DNA of 20,454 bases, taken from an uncultured Mediterraneibacter sp. GTDB lineage: Bacteria; Bacillota; Clostridia; Lachnospirales; Lachnospiraceae. Position numbers and translations under genes: made by a program. Position 1 is the stretch's first letter. Every line of letters starts with the position of its first letter. Positions 1-6,644 of this stretch are shown one piece after another. The notes beneath the pieces are model-generated. The model made no database searches. It saw only the letters and a list, made by a program, of their open reading frames with translations, and was not told the origin of the DNA. The stretch is from positions 1 to 20,454 of the forward strand of contig CAKRWZ010000031.1 in the NCBI GenBank assembly GCA_934418295.1. Reading direction: 5' to 3'.

Positions 1-6
1 GAGTAG

Positions 7-15
7 TGGTATACT
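7..15 (+). promoter_or_regulatory. Probable extended -10 promoter element of thrC
   Basis: TGGTATACT is seen here: a TG one base before a TATACT hexamer, the form of an extended -10 element. Transcription would begin near position 22 and leave a leader of about 48 bases before the thrC ATG at 70. The -35 region lies at or beyond the window edge, so only half of the promoter can be judged. Confidence 0.45.
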
Positions 16-69
16 GACAGACAGAATGGAAAGAAAAAGTTTACAGCAGGAAAAGGAAAGGTTGGAAAG

Positions 70-1560
70 ATGGACTTATTATACAAGAGTACAAGAGGAA
101 CCGGTGAACCGGTGACGGCGTCCCAGGCGATCTTAAAAGGGCTGGCAGAGGACGGAGGTCTGTTTGTGCCGGAGGAGATCCCGAAGCTGGATGTTTCCCT
201 GGCAGAATTGAAGGATATGACCTATCAGGAAACAGCGTATGCAGTCATGAAGCGTTTTCTGACAGATTTTACAGAGGAAGAGCTGAAGCACTGCATCGAC
301 AGTGCCTATGATTCGAAATTTGATACGGAGGTGATCGCACCGCTGGCAAAAGTGGGAGAGGGCGTTTATCATCTGGAGCTGTATCACGGAGCGACCATTG
401 CGTTCAAAGATATGGCGCTTTCAATCCTTCCGCATTTGATGACGGTATCTGCGAAAAAGAATCATGTGACAAAAGAGATCGTGATCCTGACGGCGACATC
501 CGGTGATACGGGAAAAGCGGCTCTGGCCGGTTTTGCAGACGTACCGGGTACGCGGATCATCGTATTTTATCCGAAGAACGGTGTCAGCAGGGTGCAGGAG
601 CTGCAGATGGTGACACAAAAGGGTAAAAACACGGCTGTAGTGGCTATTCACGGCAATTTTGACCAGGCTCAGAGCGGTGTAAAGCAGATGTTTGAAGACA
701 GAGAGCTGGAAAAAGAGCTGGCAGACCACGGTTATCAGTTTTCTTCTGCCAACTCCATCAATATCGGCCGTCTGGTGCCACAGGTGGTTTATTACGTATA
801 TGCTTATGCAAAACTGCTGCAGAATGGGGAGATCCGGGAGGGTGAAGAGATCAATGTAACGGTACCGACCGGAAATTTCGGAAACATTCTGGCAGCTTAT
901 TATGCAAAACAAATGGGCATTCCGATCGCAAAGCTGATCTGTGCATCTAATGAAAATAAAGTACTGTTCGACTTTTTCCAGACAGGTATTTATGACAAAA
1001 ACCGGAAGTTTGTCCTGACTACGTCTCCGTCTATGGATATTTTGGTATCCAGCAACCTGGAGCGTCTGATCTATCAGATCGCAGGAGGAGATACCAAGAA
1101 GAATGCAGAACTGATGGCAGCACTGAAGACAAAAGGTGTTTATGAAATCACACCGGATATGCGGGAGGGACTGAAAGACTTTGTCGGCGGATATGCTTCA
1201 GAAGAGCAGACCTGGCAGGCGATTCACGATACTTATGCAGCTACCGGTTATGTGATGGATACCCATACGGCGGTGGCATCCCATGTGTGCAAGGCTTACC
1301 GGGAAGAGACGAAGGATCCGCACAAAACCGTGATCGCATCGACAGCGAGCCCGTATAAATTTGTGACCAGCGTTATGGAAGCTATTGATCCGAAGTATAA
1401 AGGCGTAGATGAATTTGAACTGATGGGCGAGCTGCAGAAGCTGTCCAAGACAGAGCTTCCGAATGCGATTAAAGAGATCATGGATGCAAAAATCCTGCAT
1501 AAGACAGAATGCGATGCGGATAAAATGAAAGAAACGGTAAAAGAAATTCTGGGGTTGTAA
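70..1560 (+). CDS. thrC: Threonine synthase
   Basis: Converts O-phospho-L-homoserine to L-threonine and phosphate in the cytoplasm, using pyridoxal phosphate; it is the last step of threonine synthesis. The 496-residue product has the layout of the long threonine synthase subfamily: an N-terminal segment, then the PLP-lysine motif AFKDMA (Lys113), the SGDTGKA loop at 144-150, the conserved SSANSINIGRLVPQ stretch at 225-238, and the phosphate-binding PTGNFGN at 266-272. The ATG at 70 follows a purine-rich ribosome-binding region (AGGAAAAGGAAAGG). No other threonine gene lies in the window, so it may be alone or the end of an operon starting to the left. No terminator is visible after the stop codon; the promoter of the next gene, a 6S RNA, overlaps it. 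Length and motifs are complete, so the call is firm. Confidence 0.96.
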   Translation: MDLLYKSTRGTGEPVTASQAILKGLAEDGGLFVPEEIPKLDVSLAELKDMTYQETAYAVMKRFLTDFTEEELKHCIDSAYDSKFDTEVIAPLAKVGEGVYHLELYHGATIAFKDMALSILPHLMTVSAKKNHVTKEIVILTATSGDTGKAALAGFADVPGTRIIVFYPKNGVSRVQELQMVTQKGKNTAVVAIHGNFDQAQSGVKQMFEDRELEKELADHGYQFSSANSINIGRLVPQVVYYVYAYAKLLQNGEIREGEEINVTVPTGNFGNILAAYYAKQMGIPIAKLICASNENKVLFDFFQTGIYDKNRKFVLTTSPSMDILVSSNLERLIYQIAGGDTKKNAELMAALKTKGVYEITPDMREGLKDFVGGYASEEQTWQAIHDTYAATGYVMDTHTAVASHVCKAYREETKDPHKTVIASTASPYKFVTSVMEAIDPKYKGVDEFELMGELQKLSKTELPNAIKEIMDAKILHKTECDADKMKETVKEILGL

Positions 1561-1583
1561 AATCTATGTAAATGGTTTATACT
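1555..1583 (+). promoter_or_regulatory. Promoter of the 6S RNA gene
   Basis: TTGTAA (1555-1560) and TATACT (1578-1583) are separated by 17 bases, matching a sigma-A promoter. The -35 hexamer includes the stop codon of thrC. The predicted start near 1590 falls just before the conserved 6S RNA sequence, which supports both calls. Confidence 0.7.
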
Positions 1584-1590
1584 GTATAGC

Positions 1591-1821
1591 AGAAAGTAAC
1601 TTACCTGGAATGTTCGATAACCTTGTTATTTTGAACCTACAGTACTTTAAACGGGATTCTTATATTTCTGTAATATGTCAGGCCATCATTGTGCAGTGGA
1701 AGACAAAAAAGCAGATGCGGTCGCCCACCTAGCATTTAGCTAGGAGTCAAAATACAAGGAACGGCATTTTGGGAACATTACAAAAGAGAAAAGGCAGTTG
1801 CGAAAAGCGGCTGCCCTTTTT
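1591..1821 (+). ncRNA. ssrS: 6S RNA (RNA polymerase-binding regulator)
   Basis: 6S RNA binds the housekeeping RNA polymerase holoenzyme by imitating an open promoter and adjusts transcription as growth slows. Direct evidence is complementarity plus family motifs. An outer stem pairs 1609-1615 (AATGTTC) with 1773-1779 (GAACATT). A second stem pairs 1621-1634 with 1747-1759, 13 base pairs with one bulged T. The open region between contains a small hairpin on its 3' side (CCTAGC 1728-1733 with GCTAGG 1739-1744), as known for the 3' strand of the 6S central bubble. The 5' part CTGGAATGTTCG and 3' part CGGCATTTTGGGAACATT resemble the termini of E. coli 6S RNA (GAGATGTTCG and CGGCATCTCGGAGATTC, from memory). 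The transcript has its own promoter and terminator. The mature 3' end is probably near 1785-1790; the exact ends are inferred. Confidence 0.9.
1789..1821 (+). terminator. Intrinsic terminator of the 6S RNA gene
   Basis: AAAAGGCAGTTGC pairs with GCGGCTGCCCTTTT around a GAAAA loop, with two G-U pairs and one bulge, and runs into TTTTT. It separates the 6S RNA from the downstream membrane protein gene. Confidence 0.8.
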
Positions 1822-1866
1822 AAATAGCGACGAGTCAAAGTCTTTAGGTATTCAAAGGATAGGGAT

Positions 1867-2796
1867 ATGAGCGCTGATTCCAAGAAGAAAAGAAAAAAAC
1901 TGGCAGAGTTGATCGCGACGATCAACAGTCATTGCACAGGTGCGTATGCGGCACAGTCTGCATACTTTTTTGTGTTATCTATGATCCCGATCCTGTTGCT
2001 TTTGCTGACCCTGGTGCAGTACACGCCTCTTTCAAAAGAGATGGTCATCAAGGCAGTGGTGGAAGTTTTTCCGAAAACGGTCAACACCATGGTCATTTCG
2101 ATTGTGACCCAGGTGTATGAGCGCTCCGCCAGCTTCATTCCCATCACCATCCTCGTAGCGCTTTGGGGAGCCGGAAAGGGAGTTTTGGCCATTACCTGCG
2201 GGCTGAATAAAGTATATGGAATTGAAGAGACCCGAAATTATTTTATTTTGAGGATTCGGGCTTCCTTTTATACGATCGTCTTTATCATAGCCATTATATT
2301 TTCATTGCTGCTTTCCGTATTCGGCAATACCCTCAGTCTGTTTATCACGGCACATTTTCCGTTTATGGAAACGATTTTGGAATATATCCTGAAATTCAGA
2401 ACCTTCGGAACCTTTATTGTGCTGACTCTGTTTTGGATTTTGATTTATCGGTTTCTCCCGAACCGGAAGGATACGCTGCGGCATCAGATTCCCGGAGCAA
2501 TCTTTACGGCGGCCGGGTGGCAGGTGATGTCCTTTGTGTTTTCCGTTTATTTGGACGTGTTTACCGGCTTCAGCAATATGTACGGAAGCATGACGACCAT
2601 CGTGCTGATCCTGCTGTGGCTGTACGGCTGCATGTTCATCATTTTGATCGGGGGAGAGGTGAATGTCCTTTTGTTCCCCAAATTCCGCGGACACCTGGAA
2701 AAAGAAATCTCACAGCAGCAGAAAGTGCTGCAGCAAAAGAGAAAACAGCGTAAGGAAAATGAGGATTCAAAACTTGACAAACAAGAGGAGCTGTGA
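1867..2796 (+). CDS. YihY/BrkB-family integral membrane protein
   Basis: The 309-residue product fits the YihY/BrkB family (often mislabelled ribonuclease BN). About six membrane segments can be read at roughly 31-51, 91-113, 133-156, 180-197, 210-230 and 242-267. The N-terminus is strongly basic (KKKRKK) and the C-terminal tail from about 275 is charged and glutamine/lysine-rich, probably cytoplasmic. Family-like stretches include GAYAAQSAYFFVLSMIP at 25-41 and the ALWGAGKG region near 98-105. The family has been linked to envelope or transport roles, but its substrate is not established. The ATG at 1867 follows AAAGGATAGGG. The gene is single, lying between the 6S RNA terminator and the cobalamin-regulated unit, whose promoter is embedded in its last codons. 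The family call is good; the function is unknown. Confidence 0.88.
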   Translation: MSADSKKKRKKLAELIATINSHCTGAYAAQSAYFFVLSMIPILLLLLTLVQYTPLSKEMVIKAVVEVFPKTVNTMVISIVTQVYERSASFIPITILVALWGAGKGVLAITCGLNKVYGIEETRNYFILRIRASFYTIVFIIAIIFSLLLSVFGNTLSLFITAHFPFMETILEYILKFRTFGTFIVLTLFWILIYRFLPNRKDTLRHQIPGAIFTAAGWQVMSFVFSVYLDVFTGFSNMYGSMTTIVLILLWLYGCMFIILIGGEVNVLLFPKFRGHLEKEISQQQKVLQQKRKQRKENEDSKLDKQEEL

Positions 2797-2802
2797 TAGA
2801 TT
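2774..2802 (+). promoter_or_regulatory. Promoter of the cobalamin riboswitch-cbiK transcript
   Basis: TTGACA (2774-2779) and TAGATT (2797-2802) are spaced by 17 bases. The perfect -35 hexamer lies within the last codons of the upstream membrane protein gene. The expected start near 2809 precedes the riboswitch. Confidence 0.6.
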
Positions 2803-2844
2803 AGAACCGCTCAAGTGTTAGATCACACTCGGAAAATTAAATAA

Positions 2845-3060
2845 AATGTGCAAGGTGTCAGTCAGAAGTAGTTGGACTGGTGAAAAGGGAAACAGGTGAG
2901 AATCCTGTACGAGCTCGTCACCGTATTTCGTGAGCGAAGACTCATTACCACTGGGAAACCGGGAAGGGAGTCGGATGCGTTTGAACGATAAGTCGGGAGA
3001 CCTGCCTTTCGCAGTACGGGGACATGAAGTCCAGGCCACGAGAAATTGGCAGTACGAAAG
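2845..3060 (+). promoter_or_regulatory. Cobalamin (B12) riboswitch aptamer
   Basis: The conserved parts occur in the right order: GGTGAAAAGGGAAACAGGTG with AATCC from 2879, CCACTGGGAAACCGGGAAGG from 2948, and the B12 box AGTCGGGAGACCTGCC at 2991-3006. A GGAC-ATGAA-GTCC hairpin at 3020-3032 fits the distal stem-loop that makes the kissing contact. It binds cobalamin and, with the terminator at 3110-3138, would reduce cbiK expression when B12 is ample. The outer limits are approximate. Confidence 0.95.
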
Positions 3061-3109
3061 AAATGTAATGATGTTAGAACTGTTTTGAAAAGTACAGTTT
3101 CTTTTTGCG

Positions 3110-3138
3110 CCTTTGTCTTTAGTGACAAAGGTTTTTTT
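3110..3138 (+). terminator. Riboswitch-controlled intrinsic terminator
   Basis: CCTTTGTC pairs with GACAAAGG around TTTAGT and is followed by seven T residues. It lies between the cobalamin aptamer and cbiK and is the likely expression platform. A weaker hairpin (AACTGT 3078-3083 with ACAGTT 3094-3099, followed by TTCTTTTT) comes just before it and may be part of the alternative fold. A third hairpin (CAGAAG/CTTCTG, about 3141-3166) follows. Confidence 0.85.
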
Positions 3139-3283
3139 GTGCAGAAGATGTTTTCGACACTTCTGATGATCGTTACATAAGATTTTTTCCTCCTGAACCG
3201 ACTTCCCGTTTGAAATTTTCTGAGACAGACCGGCAGAAAAGAGTACATTACAAAACAGAAAAGTCATATGAAGGAGGAACATG

Positions 3284-4852
3284 ATGAAAAGAAAACTGGT
3301 AATGTTATGTATGGCAGCAGTACTGAGTGTTTCCATGATCGCAACTGGATGCTCAGGCAAGGGAAAGGAAGAAGCTTCCGCACAGACAGATCAGGAGGCA
3401 GCAGATCACGTAGCAGAATTGATCGATGACATTTATGTGCAGACGAGAACCGACAAGACAGATGAGCAGTGTAAAGCAGCAAAAGAGGCATGGGATGCTC
3501 TGACGGATGCACAGAAAGAACTGGTATCCGGAGAAAATGCAGATCCGGATTATTTCGGAAGAGATACCGGCGATGCATCAAAAGATGATCCGTTGAATGA
3601 AGATAATATCGGAGAAAATGAGATCCTGGTAGTCAGCTTTGGTACATCCTTTAATGACAGCCGTGCCGAAGATATCGGCGGAATCGAAAAAGCGCTTCAG
3701 GAAGCATATCCGGACTGGTCTGTCAGAAGAGCATTTACGGCACAGATCATCATCAACCATGTACAGGCCCGTGACGAGGAAAAGATCGACAACATGGATC
3801 AGGCATTGGAGCGTGCAGTAGATAACGGTGTGAAAAACCTGGTCGTACAGCCGACCCATCTGATGCATGGTGCAGAGTATGATGAGCTGACAGAAGCTGT
3901 AGAAAATTATGCAGATAAATTTGAAACTGTAAAAATCGCAGAGCCGCTTCTGGGAGAAGTCGGAGAAGATGAGACAGTGATCAATGCAGATAAAGAAGCT
4001 GTTGCAAAAGCAATCACAGCAGCTGCATTAAAAGATGCAGATTATGAAAGTCTGGATGCAGCAGAAGCAGACGGAGTTGCATTTGTATTCATGGGACACG
4101 GAACTTCTCACAATGCAAAGATCAGCTATACACAGATGCAGACACAGATGGAAAAGCTGAATTATAAAAATGTGTTCATCGGGACTGTAGAGGGTGAGCC
4201 GGAAGAAACATCCTGTGAAGCAGTGATTGCAAAAATAAAAGAAGCAGGTTATAAAAAAGTAGTGCTTCGTCCGTTGATGGTAGTTGCAGGTGACCATGCA
4301 AACAATGATATGGCCGGAGATGACGATGATTCCTGGAAAAGCCAGTTTGAGGCATCCAAAGCATTTGACAGTGTAGAGACGCAGATCGCAGGTCTTGGCG
4401 GAATCGATGAGATCCAGCAGCTTTATGTAGCACATACAAAAGCAGCACTGGACGCAGAAGGTCTGGAGGCCGGTACTTCCTCCAACACAACAACAGCTGC
4501 GCTGGAAGACGGAGAATATACAGCAGAATTCAAAACGGATAGCGGAATGTTCCATGTAAACGATGCAAATGACGGAAAAGGAACACTGACTGTAAAGAAC
4601 GGAAAAATGACTATCCATGTAAGCCTTCAGTCCCAGAATATCGTGAACCTGTTCTATGGTGTTGCAAAAGATGCAAAAAAAGACGGAGCTGAGCTGATTC
4701 AGCCGACAACAGATACTGTTGCCGGAGAAGAAGTTTACGGTTTCGATATTCCGGTACCGGAGCTTGACAAAGAGTTCGACGTAGCTCTGATCGGCAAAAA
4801 AGGCGTATGGTATGATCATAAAGTGAGCGTAACCAATCCGGTGAAAAAATAA
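3284..4852 (+). CDS. cbiK: Lipoprotein sirohydrochlorin cobaltochelatase (CbiK type) with extra C-terminal domain
   Basis: CbiK inserts Co2+ into sirohydrochlorin in anaerobic cobalamin synthesis; some exported members have been linked to metal or tetrapyrrole handling. Two ATGs adjoin (3281, 3284); the second has better spacing (six bases) from AGGAGG. Numbering from the first ATG: a signal peptide with a lipobox-like end (ATG before Cys24); a charged helical linker of about 30-112; a CbiK domain of about 113-390 with LVVSFGTSF, QPTHLMHG (His193, His196), FMGHGTSH (His273) and RPLMVVAGDHANNDMAGD; then a beta-rich domain of about 406-516 (DGEYTAEF to WYDHKVSV). That last domain recalls modules on surface FMN-binding and metal-uptake proteins of related bacteria, but I cannot name it. 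The protein should sit on the outer face of the membrane. A B12 riboswitch controls it and no other cob/cbi gene is adjacent. The chelatase family is firm; the physiological role is not. Confidence 0.92.
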   Translation: MKRKLVMLCMAAVLSVSMIATGCSGKGKEEASAQTDQEAADHVAELIDDIYVQTRTDKTDEQCKAAKEAWDALTDAQKELVSGENADPDYFGRDTGDASKDDPLNEDNIGENEILVVSFGTSFNDSRAEDIGGIEKALQEAYPDWSVRRAFTAQIIINHVQARDEEKIDNMDQALERAVDNGVKNLVVQPTHLMHGAEYDELTEAVENYADKFETVKIAEPLLGEVGEDETVINADKEAVAKAITAAALKDADYESLDAAEADGVAFVFMGHGTSHNAKISYTQMQTQMEKLNYKNVFIGTVEGEPEETSCEAVIAKIKEAGYKKVVLRPLMVVAGDHANNDMAGDDDDSWKSQFEASKAFDSVETQIAGLGGIDEIQQLYVAHTKAALDAEGLEAGTSSNTTTAALEDGEYTAEFKTDSGMFHVNDANDGKGTLTVKNGKMTIHVSLQSQNIVNLFYGVAKDAKKDGAELIQPTTDTVAGEEVYGFDIPVPELDKEFDVALIGKKGVWYDHKVSVTNPVKK

Positions 4853-4884
4853 GAAAAAACAGACGGAAACCCGCAAAGGAAGTC

Positions 4885-4914
4885 TTGACATAACAGAAGA
4901 AATGTGGTTACAAT
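4885..4914 (+). promoter_or_regulatory. Promoter of the pheS operon
   Basis: TTGACA (4885-4890) and TACAAT (4909-4914) are spaced by 18 bases, giving a start near 4921, immediately before T-box stem I. No terminator is evident between cbiK and this promoter. Confidence 0.78.
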
Positions 4915-4920
4915 AAGAAA

Positions 4921-5172
4921 GCAATTTGATAAAAAAAGCGATGATCATGTACAGTAGATCCCCGTTTTCCGACAGAGAAGGAGAATCAGCGGCTGGAAGT
5001 TCTCCCAGGTTCAGATGGCGATCGAAATTTCACATGGGAGCAGCGTTTCTGAAAATGTTATGATTAGGAAATGACGTTTCTGCACGTTACGCAGATCGAG
5101 AGCCCGTATCTGATACGGGAAGTAGGGTGGTACCGCGACTTTAGCCTCGTCCCTTTTGGGACGGGGCTTTTT
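4921..5172 (+). promoter_or_regulatory. T-box leader, phenylalanine-specific, upstream of pheS
   Basis: The leader senses uncharged tRNA-Phe and allows read-through into the pheS operon. Stem I contains the AGTAGA bulge (4953-4958) opposite a specifier loop with TTC at 5029-5031, the Phe codon matching anticodon GAA. An apical hairpin pairs GGAGAA with TTCTCC. A stem III-like hairpin pairs 5103-5108 (CCCGTA) with 5114-5119. The T-box AGGGTGGTACCGCG is at 5124-5137; its TGG-type bulge pairs with the tRNA ACCA end. The competing terminator is at 5143-5172. Specifier assignment agrees with the downstream genes. Confidence 0.95.
5143..5172 (+). terminator. T-box-controlled intrinsic terminator
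   Basis: AGCCTCGTCCC pairs with GGGACGGGGCT over 11 base pairs around TTTT and runs directly into a T tract (5168-5172). Part of its 5' arm would be sequestered by the T-box antiterminator when uncharged tRNA-Phe is bound. Confidence 0.92.
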
Positions 5173-5173
5173 A

Positions 5174-5219
5174 GTTGCCATGCATCCGGAGGAAGCTGCC
5201 AGTGGCAGGTTCTGTAGGT
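5174..5219 (+). repeat. 46-bp dispersed repeat, copy 1
   Basis: This segment, starting GTTGCCATGCATCCGGAGGA and ending GGTTCTGTAGGT, recurs at 11752-11797 with one difference (A here, G there). It contains an inverted repeat, CTGCC-AGT-GGCAG, and the differing base lies in the loop. It sits directly after the T-box terminator, in the transcribed leader of pheS. Strand is nominal. I do not recognise a named family. Confidence 0.8.
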
Positions 5220-5289
5220 ATGCGATGAAGAAAACCTAAATCTGCTCGAGATCTGCAGCTTAAAAAGTAGATAGGAAAGGGGAACATCA

Positions 5290-6309
5290 ATGAAAGAAAA
5301 ACTGGCAAAAATCAGGGAAGACGCCATTGCACAGATTCAGGCGGCAGACATGCCGGAAAAGCTGAATGAAGCGAGGGTAAGATTCCTGGGTAAAAAAGGA
5401 GAACTGACTGCAGTTCTGAAAGGAATGAAAGACGTTGCACCGGAGGACAGACCGAAGGTAGGCCAGCTGGTCAATGAGACCAGGGCAGCAATCGAAGAAG
5501 TCCTGGATGAAAGCAAGAAAAAGATGGAAGCGATCCTTCGGGAAGAAAAAATGAAAGCAGAAGTCATCGATGTGACACTTCCGGCAAAACGCGGCAAGCT
5601 GGGACATCGTCATCCGAATACGATCGCTTTGGAAGAAGTAGAGCGGATCTTCATCGGAATGGGGTATGAAGTGGTAGAGGGTCCGGAAGTAGAATATGAT
5701 CTTTACAACTTTGAAAAACTGAACATCCCGGCTGACCATCCGGCAAAAGACGAGCAGGATACATTTTATATAAACAAAGATATTGTACTGAGAACACAGA
5801 CCTCACCTGTGCAGGCCAGAATCATGGAGCAGGGAAAACTGCCGATCCGTATGATCGCACCCGGACGAGTGTTCCGTTCCGATGAAGTAGATGCGACACA
5901 CTCGCCGTCCTTCCACCAGATCGAAGGCCTTGTGATCGATAAAAACATCTCCTTTGCTGATCTGAAAGGAACATTGGAAGTGTTTGCAAAAGAATTGTTC
6001 GGACCAGATACAAAGACGAAATTCCGTCCGCACCACTTCCCATTCACAGAACCAAGTGCAGAGGTGGATGTAAGCTGCTTCAAATGCGGCGGAAAAGGCT
6101 GCAGATTCTGTAAAGGATCCGGCTGGATCGAAATCCTCGGCTGCGGTATGGTACATCCCCACGTATTGGAAATGTGCGGGATCGATCCGGAAGAATACAC
6201 CGGCTTCGCCTTCGGCGTCGGCCTGGAACGAATCGCACTGCTGAAATACGAAATCGACGATATGCGGCTCCTCTACGAAAACGATATCCGGTTTTTAGGA
6301 CAATTCTAG
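5290..6309 (+). CDS. pheS: Phenylalanyl-tRNA synthetase, alpha subunit
   Basis: The catalytic subunit of the cytoplasmic alpha2-beta2 enzyme that charges tRNA-Phe. The 339 residues have the usual order: an N-terminal coiled-coil tRNA-binding arm (about 1-90), then the class II aminoacyl-tRNA synthetase core with motif 2 at 191-213 (PGRVFRSDEVDATHSPSFHQ) and motif 3 at 305-320 (GFAFGVGLERIALLKY). Between them lies a CxxC-x4-CxxC knuckle (Cys263, 266, 271, 274), as in Bacillus-type PheS and possibly metal-binding. The ATG at 5290 follows AGGAAAGGGG. The gene is under the Phe T-box and is separated from pheT by an unusual 335-base spacer filled with tandem repeats. The last 120 bases use many more C-ending codons than the rest of the gene. 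Confidence 0.97.
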   Translation: MKEKLAKIREDAIAQIQAADMPEKLNEARVRFLGKKGELTAVLKGMKDVAPEDRPKVGQLVNETRAAIEEVLDESKKKMEAILREEKMKAEVIDVTLPAKRGKLGHRHPNTIALEEVERIFIGMGYEVVEGPEVEYDLYNFEKLNIPADHPAKDEQDTFYINKDIVLRTQTSPVQARIMEQGKLPIRMIAPGRVFRSDEVDATHSPSFHQIEGLVIDKNISFADLKGTLEVFAKELFGPDTKTKFRPHHFPFTEPSAEVDVSCFKCGGKGCRFCKGSGWIEILGCGMVHPHVLEMCGIDPEEYTGFAFGVGLERIALLKYEIDDMRLLYENDIRFLGQF

Positions 6310-6323
6310 CGAGCACACCGTAA

Positions 6324-6606
6324 GGAAGCACGAGCGAAGCGAAGTATTTACTTGCGGTGTGCGAGCGGCCCGACAAAATCAGGAGCCCGGAAGGGCGGGG
6401 CGTCGAGAGACGCGGATTTTGGAGGCGGATGGAGGAAGCACGAGCGAAGCGAAGTATTTACTTACGGTGTGCGAGCGGCCCGACAAAATCAGGAGCCCGG
6501 AAGGGCGGGGCGTCGAGAGACGCGGATTTTGGAGGCGGATGGAGGAAGCACGAGCGAAGCGAAGTATTTACTTACGGTGTGCGAGCGGCCCGACAAAATC
6601 AGGAGT
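6324..6606 (+). repeat. 110-bp tandem repeat (two full units and a partial third) between pheS and pheT
   Basis: Units begin with GGAAGCACGAGCGAAGCGAA at 6324, 6434 and 6544; the third stops after about 63 bases. The first two differ only at one position in the first 40 bases (CTTGCGG against CTTACGG). In each full unit, CAAAATC (6374-6380 in unit 1) pairs with GATTTTG (6415-6421), and the enclosed sequence forms GCCC-GGAA-GGGC and GCGTC-GAGA-GACGC, both capped by GNRA tetraloops. To the left, CACACCGTAAG (6314-6324) pairs with CTTGCGGTGTG (6351-6361). The array lies inside the operon and would be transcribed. Open frames across it are by-products of the repeat: 110 is not a multiple of three, so the same sequence passes through all three frames. 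Confidence 0.95.
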
Positions 6607-6644
6607 AAACAGTGGAGAAAGATGAGATAAAAAGGAGATAGAAC

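Noticed and set aside
1867..2796. Ribonuclease BN
   Set aside because: The old name for this family came from a mistaken assignment; the protein is a multi-pass membrane protein with no nuclease motif.
4028..4948. A 306-codon minus-strand open frame
   Set aside because: Antisense to cbiK and the pheS promoter region; Cys/Phe-rich composition typical of a shadow frame.
5180..5239. Short coding frames starting at the ATG inside the 46-bp repeat (19 codons here, about 28 at copy 2)
   Set aside because: They lack an upstream ribosome-binding site, differ completely after the repeat, and the one base change between copies alters the residue.
6324..6606. CRISPR array
   Set aside because: Units are contiguous 110-bp copies without unique spacers, and there are no cas genes.
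6352..6630. Three overlapping plus-strand frames of 83-92 codons across the tandem repeat
   Set aside because: They exist because a stop-poor 110-bp unit repeats out of frame; each frame shows the same peptides in different order, there is no good ribosome-binding site, and the sequence is better explained as structured RNA or DNA.
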